Positions 36,710 through 44,797 of a stretch of 64,000 bases of DNA are shown here, one piece after another; within the stretch, counting starts at the first letter, position 1, and every line of letters begins with the position of its first letter. This DNA comes from JAMQPK01 sp035937795. Its GTDB lineage: Bacteria; Acidobacteriota; Vicinamibacteria; Vicinamibacterales; JAMQPK01. The stretch spans positions 1 through 64,000 of the forward strand of contig DASZHO010000073.1 in the NCBI GenBank assembly GCA_035937795.1. The letters run 5' to 3'. A program made the translations under genes and the position numbers. Under the pieces are notes generated by a model. That model made no database searches and had not been told where the DNA came from. It saw only the letters and a program-made list of their open reading frames with translations.

Positions 36710-38686
36710 GTGCTGGGCGTGCGCAAGGTGCGGTGGGCGCTGGTGAGCGCCGCTTTCGTGCCGAGCCTCGCGGTCGTCTTCGCCGTTCAAAACACTCCGG
36801 CAAAACCGCGGAATGTCGTCATCTTCGTCGCCGACGGCCTTCGCGCCGGCTCGGTGAACCCCGGCGACACGCCGGCCCTGTGGCGCGTCCGTACCGAGGG
36901 AGTGAATTTCGCCAACAGCCATGCCGTGTATCCGACGCTGACGATGCCCAATGCGTCGGCGATTGCCACGGCGCATTCACCCGGCGACACCGGACAATTC
37001 GGCAACAACGTCTTTCCCGGCTTTCCAATCTTCGACACCGGCAACTTCGGGCGGGCCGCAGGCACGCTCGTGCCGACGGTTGAGGACGACCGCGTGCTTG
37101 GCGACCTCGACGACCATTTCGGCGGCAACTATCTTCAGGAAGATTCGTTGCTGTCGCTCGCCCGCGCGAAGGGATACAACACCGCCGCCGTCGGCAAGCT
37201 CGGACCGACCGCGATCCAGGATTTGCCGGAGCTCGAGCCTCAGAACGGCCGCTTCCGGCCAGCCGCCACGATCATTCTGGACCCGGCCACGGGAACCGAT
37301 GAAGGCATGCCGCTGGCAAACGAGACGATCGAGATGTTGAAGGCTGCCGGCCTTGTGCCGGGTCCGCCGGCGAGGAGTCAGCCCTCCGGCAACAACACCA
37401 CGCCCGGCACGCTCTCGGCCAACGTCGCGCATCAGCAATGGCTGGTTGACGCCCTCACGAAGGCGATCCTGCCGCGGTTTGCGTCGGCCGGGAAGCCGTT
37501 TGCCGTGGTGTTCTGGTCGGGCGATCCGGATCAGACCCAGCACGCGCAAGGCGACAGCCTGAACAGTCTTGTGCCGGGAATCAACGGTCCCACGTCGAAG
37601 GCCGCAGTGCGCAACGCCGACAACAATCTGAAGCAGATTCTCGAGTTTCTCGACCGGGATCCGTCGCTGGCCGGAGACACCGACGTGTTCGTCACGGCCG
37701 ACCACGGCTTTTCGACCGTGAGCCGGCACACGATCGATGCCGCGGGGCATCCTACGGGAAGTTATTCGGCGAAATTCACCTATCGTGATGGGGCCGGCCG
37801 GCAAGAAGTGAACGATGGGTATCTGCCCACCGGCGCGCTCGCCATCGATCTGGCGCACGCGCTGAACTTACCCCTCTACGATCCGGACAGCCAGATCAGC
37901 GATGCGAAGGGGAACAAGGTTTATCAGCCCGTCGATCCCACGATTCGGCAGCAGATGGCCGCGGTCAGGCAGCGTCCCTCGCTCGGCAACGGGGCGATCG
38001 GCGGTACCGGGCGGATCAAGCCGGCCGACGCATCGGTGATCGTGACCAGCGGTTCGATCTACCTGCCCGACGGCAACCGCGACCTCATATCCAGGATTGT
38101 CAGCGTGCTCGGCGGCCTCGACTATGTCGGCGGGATCTTTGTGCACGATCGATTCGGGGAGGTGCCTGGCTCGCTGCCGATGAGCGCGCTCAACCTGGTG
38201 GGCGCCGCGCGATTGCCGGCGCCCGCGATCGTCGTGAATTACAGGACGTTTGCGACCGATGCGCTGAATCCGCTGATGACGTCCGTGCTGGTCGGTGGAG
38301 TCACCCAGCAGGAGGGGCAGGGACAGCACGGCGCGCTGAGCCGGGCGAACACGTTCAACAACATGGCGGCCATCGGCCCCGATTTCAAGAAGCGGTTTGC
38401 GGACGCCGCGCCGATCAGCAACGCCGATCTGGCGCCCACGCTGGCGTCGCTCATGGGATTGAAGGTTTCCGGCATCGGCTCGCTGCAGGGGCGCGTGATC
38501 CGCGAAGCGCTCGCCGGCGGGCCCTCCACCATGAGTTTTCAACAGAAAATATTGCGATCGAAGGGGCTGGCCGGCCGCGCCACGATTCTGGTGTATCAGG
38601 TCGTCGGTGGAGAACGATATCTGGACGAAGCCTGCTTCGAGCCGCCTGCGGTCGAGTCCGGGCCTCAGCCCTGTTCGGCGCGGTAA
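36710..38686 (+). CDS. exported alkaline-phosphatase-superfamily hydrolase (nucleotide pyrophosphatase/phosphodiesterase-like)
   Basis: 658 residues from GTG at 36710; a GTG at 36701 is possible but sits directly on the GGAAAGG ribosome site. Signal segment RWALVSAAFVPSLAVVFAV. Superfamily metal and active-site marks: FVADGLRAGS (first Asp), YPTLTMPNASA with the likely Thr nucleophile, SGDPDQTQHAQG (Asp and His), and VTADHGFST (Asp, His). It should hydrolyse phosphate esters outside the cytoplasm; substrate unknown. Its last 22 bases overlap the convergent copper-chaperone gene. Confidence 0.85.
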   Translation: MLGVRKVRWALVSAAFVPSLAVVFAVQNTPAKPRNVVIFVADGLRAGSVNPGDTPALWRVRTEGVNFANSHAVYPTLTMPNASAIATAHSPGDTGQFGNNVFPGFPIFDTGNFGRAAGTLVPTVEDDRVLGDLDDHFGGNYLQEDSLLSLARAKGYNTAAVGKLGPTAIQDLPELEPQNGRFRPAATIILDPATGTDEGMPLANETIEMLKAAGLVPGPPARSQPSGNNTTPGTLSANVAHQQWLVDALTKAILPRFASAGKPFAVVFWSGDPDQTQHAQGDSLNSLVPGINGPTSKAAVRNADNNLKQILEFLDRDPSLAGDTDVFVTADHGFSTVSRHTIDAAGHPTGSYSAKFTYRDGAGRQEVNDGYLPTGALAIDLAHALNLPLYDPDSQISDAKGNKVYQPVDPTIRQQMAAVRQRPSLGNGAIGGTGRIKPADASVIVTSGSIYLPDGNRDLISRIVSVLGGLDYVGGIFVHDRFGEVPGSLPMSALNLVGAARLPAPAIVVNYRTFATDALNPLMTSVLVGGVTQQEGQGQHGALSRANTFNNMAAIGPDFKKRFADAAPISNADLAPTLASLMGLKVSGIGSLQGRVIREALAGGPSTMSFQQKILRSKGLAGRATILVYQVVGGERYLDEACFEPPAVESGPQPCSAR

Positions 38687-38880
38687 CCGAGCGATTCAAT
38701 CGCGCTGCGCATCGCCTCGGGCGCCACGCGCGCCGGATCGTAGCTGGCGACCACGCGATTTTCAGCGTGCGACGCGTTCACCGACTCGACCCCGTCGAGC
38801 TTCATCAACGTCCGCTTGACGGCGCTCTCGCAGTGTCCGCACGTCATACCCGTGACTTTCAGATGCAGTGTCCTGGCCAT
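38665..38880 (-). CDS. heavy-metal-associated domain protein (copper chaperone-like)
   Basis: 71 residues from ATG at 38880 (MARTLHLKVTGMTCGHCES). A single HMA domain with the GMTCGHC metal site (residues 10-16), the LDGVESVNASHAENR strand and the closing IESLGYRA. Acts as a small metal carrier, usually for Cu(I) to a P-type ATPase. No such ATPase is in the window. It ends 22 bases inside the 3' end of the convergent phosphatase gene and lies 22 bases after the acyl-CoA dehydrogenase stop on the same strand, so it may be cotranscribed with it. Confidence 0.92.
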   Translation of the reverse strand: MARTLHLKVTGMTCGHCESAVKRTLMKLDGVESVNASHAENRVVASYDPARVAPEAMRSAIESLGYRAEQG

Positions 38881-38902
38881 ATGGGTCCCTCGCGCTTCGC
38901 GG

Positions 38903-40075
38903 CTAATCTCTCCGGCCCAGTATCTGTTTCGCAATGGTCTGCAGCTGAAGGTTCGATGTCCCTTCGTAGATCTGGCCGATCTTCGCGTCGCGGTACAGCT
39001 TCTCCACAGGATAATCCTTCACGTAGCCGTAGCCGCCGAACAACTGGACGGCGAGCGAGGTGACATGCTCGGCCATGTCGGCCGCCAGCAGTTTGCACAT
39101 CGCCGCCGGCGTGAGAAACGGCTCGCCCGCGTCACGCATGCGCGCGGCGTTGTAGACCATCAACCGTGCGGCCTCGAGCTCGGTCGCCGCCCGCGCCAGC
39201 TGAAACTGTACGCCCTGGAAATCGGCGATGGCCTGTCCAAATTGCTTCCGCTCGCGCGTGTAGGCGATGGCGTGGTTCAGCGCTCCCTGCGCCAGCCCGA
39301 CCATCTGCGCGCCGATCCCGATGCGGCCTTCGTTCAGCGTCTCGATCGCGACCTTGTATCCCCGGCCGACTTCACCCAGCACGTTCGCCCGCGGCACTCG
39401 ACAGTCTTCCAGCAGGAGCTCGCACGTGCTGCTGGCGCGAATGCCCAGCTTGTCCTCTTTCTTGCCGACGGAGAAGCCAGAGAACTGGCGTTCGACGGCG
39501 AAGGCCGTGATGCCGCGGTACCCGGCCTCGGGATTCACCGTGGCGAACACGATGAAGATGTCGGCTTCGTTTGCATTGGTGATCCACAGCTTGCGGCCCG
39601 TCAGCCGAAATTCGTCACCGGCCTCGACCGCGCGGGTGCTGAGCGCGAACGCGTCGCTCCCCGAGCCGGCCTCCGACAGCGCGTAGGCGCCGACCGCGCG
39701 GTCGGCGAGCTGGGGCAGCAGCCGCTTTTTCAGCTCGTCTCCGCCCCAACGCATCAGGGCGTTCACGACGAGCGTGTTCTGCACGTCGACCAGCACCCCG
39801 ACCGAAGGGTCGACGGTCGAGAGCGCTTCGACCGCCAGAACGGCGTGAAAGAAGCGCGCGCCGCCCCCGCCGAGCTCCTCGGGTATTTCGATGCCCATCA
39901 CGCCAAGCCTGAACATCTTGTCGATGAGATCCCGAGGCATCCTGGCGTGCTCGTCCATGCCGCGGACGAGCGGCTGCACCTCGCGGATGGCAAACTCGAG
40001 TACGGTTTGGCTGAAGAGACGTTCGTCTTCGGTCAAGCGGGTGAGGGGTGGGGGGAGATCGGCAGGCTGCTCCAC
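38903..40075 (-). CDS. acyl-CoA dehydrogenase
   Basis: 390 residues, full length. FAD enzyme of fatty-acid or branched-chain amino-acid oxidation. Signatures: AYALSEAGSGSDA (first ACAD motif), ITNANEAD near the FAD, KQFGQAIADFQGVQF and QLFGGYGYVKDYPVEKLYRD, with catalytic Glu in IYEGTSNLQ near 375. The fit is best to short/branched-chain dehydrogenases. GTG start at 40075. A perfect 6-4-6 inverted repeat lies upstream in the divergent gap. The nearby B12 mutase handles propionyl/methylmalonyl-CoA, a product of branched-chain breakdown, so a metabolic link is plausible. Confidence 0.95.
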   Translation of the reverse strand: MEQPADLPPPLTRLTEDERLFSQTVLEFAIREVQPLVRGMDEHARMPRDLIDKMFRLGVMGIEIPEELGGGGARFFHAVLAVEALSTVDPSVGVLVDVQNTLVVNALMRWGGDELKKRLLPQLADRAVGAYALSEAGSGSDAFALSTRAVEAGDEFRLTGRKLWITNANEADIFIVFATVNPEAGYRGITAFAVERQFSGFSVGKKEDKLGIRASSTCELLLEDCRVPRANVLGEVGRGYKVAIETLNEGRIGIGAQMVGLAQGALNHAIAYTRERKQFGQAIADFQGVQFQLARAATELEAARLMVYNAARMRDAGEPFLTPAAMCKLLAADMAEHVTSLAVQLFGGYGYVKDYPVEKLYRDAKIGQIYEGTSNLQLQTIAKQILGRRD

Positions 40076-40082
40076 TGCGGCG

Positions 40083-40098
40083 CCAATGTTATCATTGG
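40083..40098. promoter_or_regulatory. candidate operator, inverted repeat CCAATG-TTAT-CATTGG
   Basis: Perfect 6-bp arms around TTAT in the 48-base gap between divergent starts (acyl-CoA dehydrogenase at 40075, VWFA gene at 40124). TATCAT within it resembles a -10 element. No regulator gene is adjacent. Confidence 0.4.
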
Positions 40099-40123
40099 GT
40101 TTCAGGCCTGTTCAGGGTGAAGC

Positions 40124-42337
40124 ATGCATAAGCACTTCTTGCGGCTGGCGCCGGCCGTTGCTCTTGCGGCGCCGATGGCGTTGGGTTTGTACGCGCGCCC
40201 ATCCGCCCAGACGCAACAGCCGCAGGCGCAGCAGCCACAGCAATCACAGCAACCGCAGCAGGGGACCGCCGCTCCTTCGACGCCGCCGGCGCAAGGTCCG
40301 GACGCGGCGAGCTCCCAGGCACAGCCGGATCAGACTCCGCCGCCGGCCACTCCCACATTCCGCAGCGACATCAACTTTGTCCGGGTGGACGTCATCGTCT
40401 CCGACAAACAGGGCAACACCGTCAGCGATCTCAAGCAGCAGGATTTCGAGGTATCCGAGGACGGCAAGCCCCAGAGCATCCAGACCTTCAAGCTCATCAA
40501 CATCCAGGACAGCACGACGAGATCCGCTCCCATCGAGCCTGCGCGTGAGATTCGATCGGTGATCGACGAGCAGGCGGAAGCGGCCAAGGAAGACGTACGG
40601 CTGTTCGCCTTCTTCCTGGACGACTATCACGTGCGCAAGGAAAACAGCATCCGGGCGCGCGAGCCGATCGCGAGGTTCGTGGAGACCAAACTGCTGCCGA
40701 CCGACATGGCCGGCATCATGTATCCGCTCACGCCGCTCGACGACGTGTTGCTGTCGAGAAATCAAAAGAACCTGGCGAGCGCCATCCGCACGTTCATCGG
40801 ACGGAAGTACGACTACACCGCGAGAAATCTCTTCGAAGAGCGGTATGTCAATTACGTCTCGACGATGGAGGCCGAGCGGATTCGCAATCAGGTGACGCTG
40901 TCGGCGCTCAAGGCCCTGATTGTGCACATGGGCGGTCTGCGTGAAGGCAGAAAGTCGATCATCCTCGTCAGCGAGGGCTTCACCAACTCGATGCCGGCGC
41001 AGGCGCAGGACCCGATCGCCGCCCAGCCGCAGCCGCTTGGCCGCGCACCGGATCCGATCGGCGGGGTGTCGCCGATGCAGCAATCGCAGGAATTCTTCCT
41101 CCAGACCGACATGCTCTCGGACATTCGATGGGTGTACGAGATGGCCAATCGCTACAACACCACCATCTATACGGTCGATCCGCGCGGCCTGGCGGCATTT
41201 GAATTCGATCTGGACCGCGGGAACGTCAGCATGACCGCCGACAAAGCCGTGCTCGACAACAGCATGGACACCCTGCGCATTCTCGCCGCCGAAACCGATG
41301 GCCGGGCCATCGTCAATCAGAACGATCTCACGCCAGGATTGAACCAGATCGTGCGCGACTCCAGCGCCTACTATCTGATCGGGTACACCACGACCCAGAA
41401 CGCCGCTGATGGAAAATTCCACCAGATCAACGTACGCGTAAAGCGGCCCAACATTCAGGTGCGCGCGCGGAAGGGTTATCTCGCGCTGACGGCCACCGAA
41501 GCCGAGCGCGCGATAGCGCCGCCCAAGCCCGGGCCGCCCAAGGCGGTGACCGATGCGCTGGGGACGCTGTCGGTCACGTCCCGGCGAAGCGTGATCCGCA
41601 CCTGGATTGGGATGTCGCCCGGGAGCAACGGCAAGACGAAGGTGAGCTTTGTCTGGGAACCGGCGCCGGTCCCGCCCGGTGCGCGCACCGAAACGCCGGC
41701 GCGCGTGTCGCTTGTCGCGGGCAGCGCGAATTCTGATCTGTACTTCCGCGGTAAAGTGCCGAGTACCGGACCCTCATCGGGCTCATCGGTTTCATCAGGC
41801 TCATCGGCTTCACCACTCCCGGCAGCGCCCCCCGGGTTTGCCGCGCCGGCCCAGCTCGCGCGCGTGGAGTTTGAAGTGCCTCCGGGGCCCATGGATCTCG
41901 ACATCACCATCGAGGATGCAACTGCCGGCGTCATCGATCGAGAAACCAGGAAGATGGAGGTGCCGAGCCTGGGCTTGGGTGTGACGCTGAGCACGCCGCA
42001 GCTATTCCGCGGACGAACGCTGCGCGAATGGCAGACGCTGGCAGCCGATCCAGCGGCGATGCCGTTGCCGGACCGTGAATTCCGCCGCACCGATCACCTG
42101 CTGCTTCGCGTGGCCGCCGGGAGCCCGGGTGGCATCCCAAGTGTGACCTCACGGTTGTTGAATCGTGACGGCGGCGCGATGACAGCGCTGACCGTGTCGC
42201 CGGCCGGTGCTCCAGGCGTGGTGAACATCGATGTCCCGCTCGCCGCTCTGCCGACTGGTGAATTCCTGATCGAAATCACTGCGACCGACGGCACGGAGAA
42301 AACGTCGACGCTGGTGGCCATCAGGGTCACCGCGTGA
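40124..42337 (+). CDS. VWFA-related secreted protein (acidobacterial type)
   Basis: 737 residues. Signal peptide MHKHFLRLAPAVALAAPMALG, then a Gln/Pro-rich linker (about 26-70). The VWFA-related core has INFVRVDVIVSDKQGNTVSDL, DFEVSEDGKPQSIQTF, FAFFLDDYHVRKEN (a variant metal-ion site), RKSIILVSEGF and RILAAETDGRAIVN, ending with AYYLIGYTTTQ and VRARKGYLAL. A Ser-rich 9-bp repeat encodes a linker at residues 551-565. Such proteins are frequent in Acidobacteria; their ligand is unknown. The stop is inside a 17-bp tandem duplication shared with the next gene's start. Confidence 0.9.
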   Translation: MHKHFLRLAPAVALAAPMALGLYARPSAQTQQPQAQQPQQSQQPQQGTAAPSTPPAQGPDAASSQAQPDQTPPPATPTFRSDINFVRVDVIVSDKQGNTVSDLKQQDFEVSEDGKPQSIQTFKLINIQDSTTRSAPIEPAREIRSVIDEQAEAAKEDVRLFAFFLDDYHVRKENSIRAREPIARFVETKLLPTDMAGIMYPLTPLDDVLLSRNQKNLASAIRTFIGRKYDYTARNLFEERYVNYVSTMEAERIRNQVTLSALKALIVHMGGLREGRKSIILVSEGFTNSMPAQAQDPIAAQPQPLGRAPDPIGGVSPMQQSQEFFLQTDMLSDIRWVYEMANRYNTTIYTVDPRGLAAFEFDLDRGNVSMTADKAVLDNSMDTLRILAAETDGRAIVNQNDLTPGLNQIVRDSSAYYLIGYTTTQNAADGKFHQINVRVKRPNIQVRARKGYLALTATEAERAIAPPKPGPPKAVTDALGTLSVTSRRSVIRTWIGMSPGSNGKTKVSFVWEPAPVPPGARTETPARVSLVAGSANSDLYFRGKVPSTGPSSGSSVSSGSSASPLPAAPPGFAAPAQLARVEFEVPPGPMDLDITIEDATAGVIDRETRKMEVPSLGLGVTLSTPQLFRGRTLREWQTLAADPAAMPLPDREFRRTDHLLLRVAAGSPGGIPSVTSRLLNRDGGAMTALTVSPAGAPGVVNIDVPLAALPTGEFLIEITATDGTEKTSTLVAIRVTA
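41774..41818 (+). repeat. five 9-bp tandem units in the VWFA gene
   Basis: TCATC-type nonamers, in frame, encoding SSG, SSV, SSG, SSA and SPL. Confidence 0.85.
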
Positions 42338-42353
42338 TCAGGGTCACCGCGTG
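42320..42353. repeat. 17-bp perfect tandem duplication at a stop/start junction
   Basis: ATCAGGGTCACCGCGTG at 42320-42336 and again at 42337-42353. It spans the VWFA TGA stop (42335-42337) and creates the GTG start (42351) of the next small gene. Removing one copy restores a 4-base GTGA overlap. Confidence 0.97.
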
Positions 42354-42503
42354 ATCCGCAAGCTGTCCTCGGGCGGCTACCGTCTCTATTCCCGCAAGAA
42401 GGATCCGAAGACCGGCAAGCGGCGCAACCTCGGCACCTTCAAGAGCCTCAAGGCAGCCAGACAGCACGAGCGCGCCGTCCAGTTCTTCAAAAGGCAGCCC
42501 TGA
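42351..42503 (+). CDS. conserved 50-residue basic protein, integrase arm-like fold
   Basis: 50 residues from GTG at 42351: begins MIRKLSSGGYRLYSRKK, contains DPKTGKRRNLGTFKS and ends KAARQHERAVQFFKRQP. Many bacteria carry small proteins of this exact pattern, usually listed as hypothetical; I recall the pattern, not a function. The G-Y-R-L-Y-S and R-R-N-L-G-T-F strands followed by a helix resemble the arm-type DNA-binding domain of tyrosine integrases, which suggests nucleic-acid binding. It has no catalytic part. Coupled to the VWFA gene by the duplication; followed by a gap of 263 bases. Confidence 0.85.
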   Translation: MIRKLSSGGYRLYSRKKDPKTGKRRNLGTFKSLKAARQHERAVQFFKRQP

Positions 42504-42615
42504 GGCCTTTCTGACGTACAATGAAGGATGTAAATCGCGCCGATGTGTCGTGCGCGTGGGAAGTGCCGCCAAGCCATTCAGCTCTCATCAGGCCGCGGCA
42601 GGGAGGACTCTCAAT

Positions 42616-42645
42616 ATGCCTAAACCCTCGGTGATTTGTCTGTAG
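42616..42645 (+). other. nine-codon frame with strong ribosome site; possible remnant of a GT2 gene
   Basis: GGGAGGA at 42601-42607, 8 bases, then ATG and the frame MPKPSVICL followed by TAG. This matches the usual first residues of a family-2 glycosyltransferase group (MPKPTVICLTPVKNE), so it may be the 5' end of a deleted gene. A leader peptide is the alternative. The gap 42504-42766 holds this, an octamer array at its right end, and nothing else I can name. Confidence 0.3.
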
Positions 42646-42715
42646 CAGCACTACATGCGTGAGGTGTGGTGAGGACGAAGGGTGCCAAGACGCGCACCGT
42701 TCCGTCCTCGCCCAC

Positions 42716-42763
42716 CTCCGCACCTTCGCACCTCCGTACGTCAGGGCCTCCGCGCCGTCGCAC
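42716..42763. repeat. octamer array (CTCCGCAC) before the mutase gene
   Basis: Six 8-bp units, consensus CTCCGCAC, ending 3 bases before the ATG at 42767. It occupies the place where a ribosome site would be; none is seen. Confidence 0.88.
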
Positions 42764-42766
42764 GTT

Positions 42767-44371
42767 ATGAAAGAGCGCGACATTCCTTTCCAGACAATCT
42801 CCGGGCGTCCGATCGAGCGGCTTTACGGCCCTCAGTCGATTCCCGGTTTCGATTACGGCGCCGAGCTGGGCGACCCCGGCGAATTTCCGTTCACGCGCGG
42901 CATCCACCCGTCCGGCTACCGGGGCAAGCTGTGGACGATGCGCCAGTTTGCGGGCTACGGAACGCCGGAAGAGACGAATCGGCGGTACCGGGAGCTGTTG
43001 TCGGCGGGCGCCACAGGCTTGAGCGTGGCGTTCGATCTGCCCACGTTGATGGGCCGCGACCCGGACCACCCGCTGTCGCTGGGCGAAGTGGGGAAGTGCG
43101 GCGTGAACGTCACCTCGCTCGCCGACATGGAAACGCTCTTCGACGGCATCTCGCTCGCCGACATCACCACCTCGATGACGATCAACTCGCCGGCGCCGAT
43201 GATCTTTGCGATGTACCTGGTCGTGGCGGAGCGGCAAGGCGCCGACTGGCGCGCGATCTCCGGCACGATTCAGAATGACATCCTCAAGGAATTCATCGCG
43301 CAGAAGGAATACATCTATCCGCCGCGTCCGTCCATGCGGCTTGTCACCGACGTCTTCACGTTCTGCAGCCGGCAGGTCCCGCGGTGGAACACGATCTCGG
43401 TGAGCGGCTACCACATTCGCGAGGCCGGCGCGACGGCGGCGCAGGAGCTCGCCTTCACGCTTCGCGACGGCGTCGAGTACGTCCAGGCGGGCGTCGAGGC
43501 CGGGCTCCAGGTCGATGCGTTCGTACCGCGCATGTCGTTCTTCTTCAACGCGCACAGCGATTTCTTCGAGGAGATCGCGAAATACCGCGCGGCCCGGCGT
43601 ATCTGGGCGCGCGTGATGCAGGATCGATTCGGCGCCGGGGATGAGCGGTCGCTGAAGCTGCGCTTTCACAGCCAGACTGCCGGTGTGTCGCTCACCGCGC
43701 AGCAGCCGATGAACAACGTGATGCGCACGGCGCTGCAGGCGCTGTCGGCCGTGCTCGGCGGCACCAATTCGCTGCACACGAACTCGCTCGACGAAGCGCT
43801 GGCGCTGCCCACCGCCGCTGCCGCGACGCTGGCGCTGCGCACGCAGCAGATTCTTGCGTACGAGACCGGCGTCGCGGCGGCGGTCGACCCGTTGGGCGGC
43901 TCGTATTTTGTCGAGCGGCTCACTCGCGATCTGGAAGAGGAAAGCGCCGGGTACTTCAGAACCATCGACAACATGGGCGGCATGATCGCCGCGATCGAGC
44001 GCGGTTACCCGCAGCGGGAAATCGCGGAAAGCGCGTATCGTTTCCAGCAAGACGTCGAGCGCAGGCGCCAGCTCATCGTCGGCGTGAACGAATTCATCGC
44101 GCCCGCGGGCGACGGCGAAGAGAGGGTACCGATTCTCCAGATCGATGAAGAGGCGGCAAACCGCCAACTGCGCAGAACCGAGCGGCTGCGCCGCGAGCGC
44201 GATGGTGACCAGGTGAAGCGCGCTTTGAGCGCGCTCTGCGAGGCCGCCGCGGGCACCGCGAACACGATGCCGGCGCTGCTCGATGCCGTTCGCGCCTACG
44301 CGACGATCGGGGAGATGTGCGACGCGCTCAGGGACGTGTGGGGGGAATACCAGGAACAGGCCATCATCTAG
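42767..44371 (+). CDS. methylmalonyl-CoA mutase, catalytic chain without B12 domain
   Basis: 534 residues from ATG at 42767 (MKERDIPFQTISGRPIERLYG). TIM-barrel chain of a two-chain B12 mutase. Typical segments: PGEFPFTRGIHPSGYRGKLWTMRQFAGYG, GLSVAFDLPTLMGRD, MTINSPAPM, ISVSGYHIREAGATAAQE, RFHSQTAGVSLTAQQP and YETGVAAAVDPLGGSY. The B12-binding part is a separate gene 6 bases downstream. It interconverts methylmalonyl-CoA and succinyl-CoA; an isobutyryl-CoA mutase-like role is the alternative. The open frame continues upstream through the octamer array, but that part looks non-coding. Confidence 0.95.
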   Translation: MKERDIPFQTISGRPIERLYGPQSIPGFDYGAELGDPGEFPFTRGIHPSGYRGKLWTMRQFAGYGTPEETNRRYRELLSAGATGLSVAFDLPTLMGRDPDHPLSLGEVGKCGVNVTSLADMETLFDGISLADITTSMTINSPAPMIFAMYLVVAERQGADWRAISGTIQNDILKEFIAQKEYIYPPRPSMRLVTDVFTFCSRQVPRWNTISVSGYHIREAGATAAQELAFTLRDGVEYVQAGVEAGLQVDAFVPRMSFFFNAHSDFFEEIAKYRAARRIWARVMQDRFGAGDERSLKLRFHSQTAGVSLTAQQPMNNVMRTALQALSAVLGGTNSLHTNSLDEALALPTAAAATLALRTQQILAYETGVAAAVDPLGGSYFVERLTRDLEEESAGYFRTIDNMGGMIAAIERGYPQREIAESAYRFQQDVERRRQLIVGVNEFIAPAGDGEERVPILQIDEEAANRQLRRTERLRRERDGDQVKRALSALCEAAAGTANTMPALLDAVRAYATIGEMCDALRDVWGEYQEQAII

Positions 44372-44377
44372 TTTCAC

Positions 44378-44797
44378 ATGAGCCCTTCAATAATACGAGT
44401 CGTCATCGCGAAGCCCGGATTGGATGGGCACGATCGCGGGGCCAAGGTCATCGCGAGGGCGCTGCGCGATGCGGGCATGGAAGTGATCTATACAGGCCTC
44501 AGGCAGACGCCCGAGCAAATCGTCGCCGCGGCGCTGCAGGAAGACGCCGACGTGATCGGGCTGTCGATTCTTTCCGGGGCCCACAATTCGATTTGCCCGC
44601 GGTTGATGGAGCTGCTGCGTGAAAAGGGCCTGGACGACGTGCTTGTCGTCCTGGGCGGCATCATCCCGGACGCCGACCTGCCGGGGCTGAAAGCGCTCGG
44701 CGTGTCGGCCGTCTTCCGGCCGGGCACCTCGATGCAGGAAATCATCGATTTCATCCGCCGCGAAACGGCCGCCAAGGCCGGTGCCCCCGGCCGTTAA
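44378..44797 (+). CDS. B12-binding subunit of the two-chain mutase
   Basis: 139 residues. Stand-alone cobalamin-binding domain: IIRVVIAKPGLDGHDRGAKVIARALR with the DxHxxG motif that ligates cobalt through His, then VIYTGLRQTPEQIV, VIGLSILSGAHNS and VVLGGIIPDADLPGLK. It pairs with the chain encoded 6 bases upstream, as in the split mutases of archaea and several bacterial phyla. The MeaB-type chaperone and the epimerase are not in the window. Three 15-bp tandem units begin at its stop. Confidence 0.96.
   Translation: MSPSIIRVVIAKPGLDGHDRGAKVIARALRDAGMEVIYTGLRQTPEQIVAAALQEDADVIGLSILSGAHNSICPRLMELLREKGLDDVLVVLGGIIPDADLPGLKALGVSAVFRPGTSMQEIIDFIRRETAAKAGAPGR

Noticed and set aside
42527..42643. 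37-codon frame starting at the ATG near 42527
   Set aside because: No ribosome site and no recognisable pattern; it runs across the stronger start at 42616.
42504..42766. Cobalamin riboswitch before the B12 mutase
   Set aside because: No B12-box-like core seen. The gap is too short and largely taken up by a tiny frame and an octamer array. The mutase uses B12 and is not usually riboswitch-controlled.
42620..44377. 585-codon open frame on the minus strand
   Set aside because: Antisense to the methylmalonyl-CoA mutase chain, which is unmistakable.
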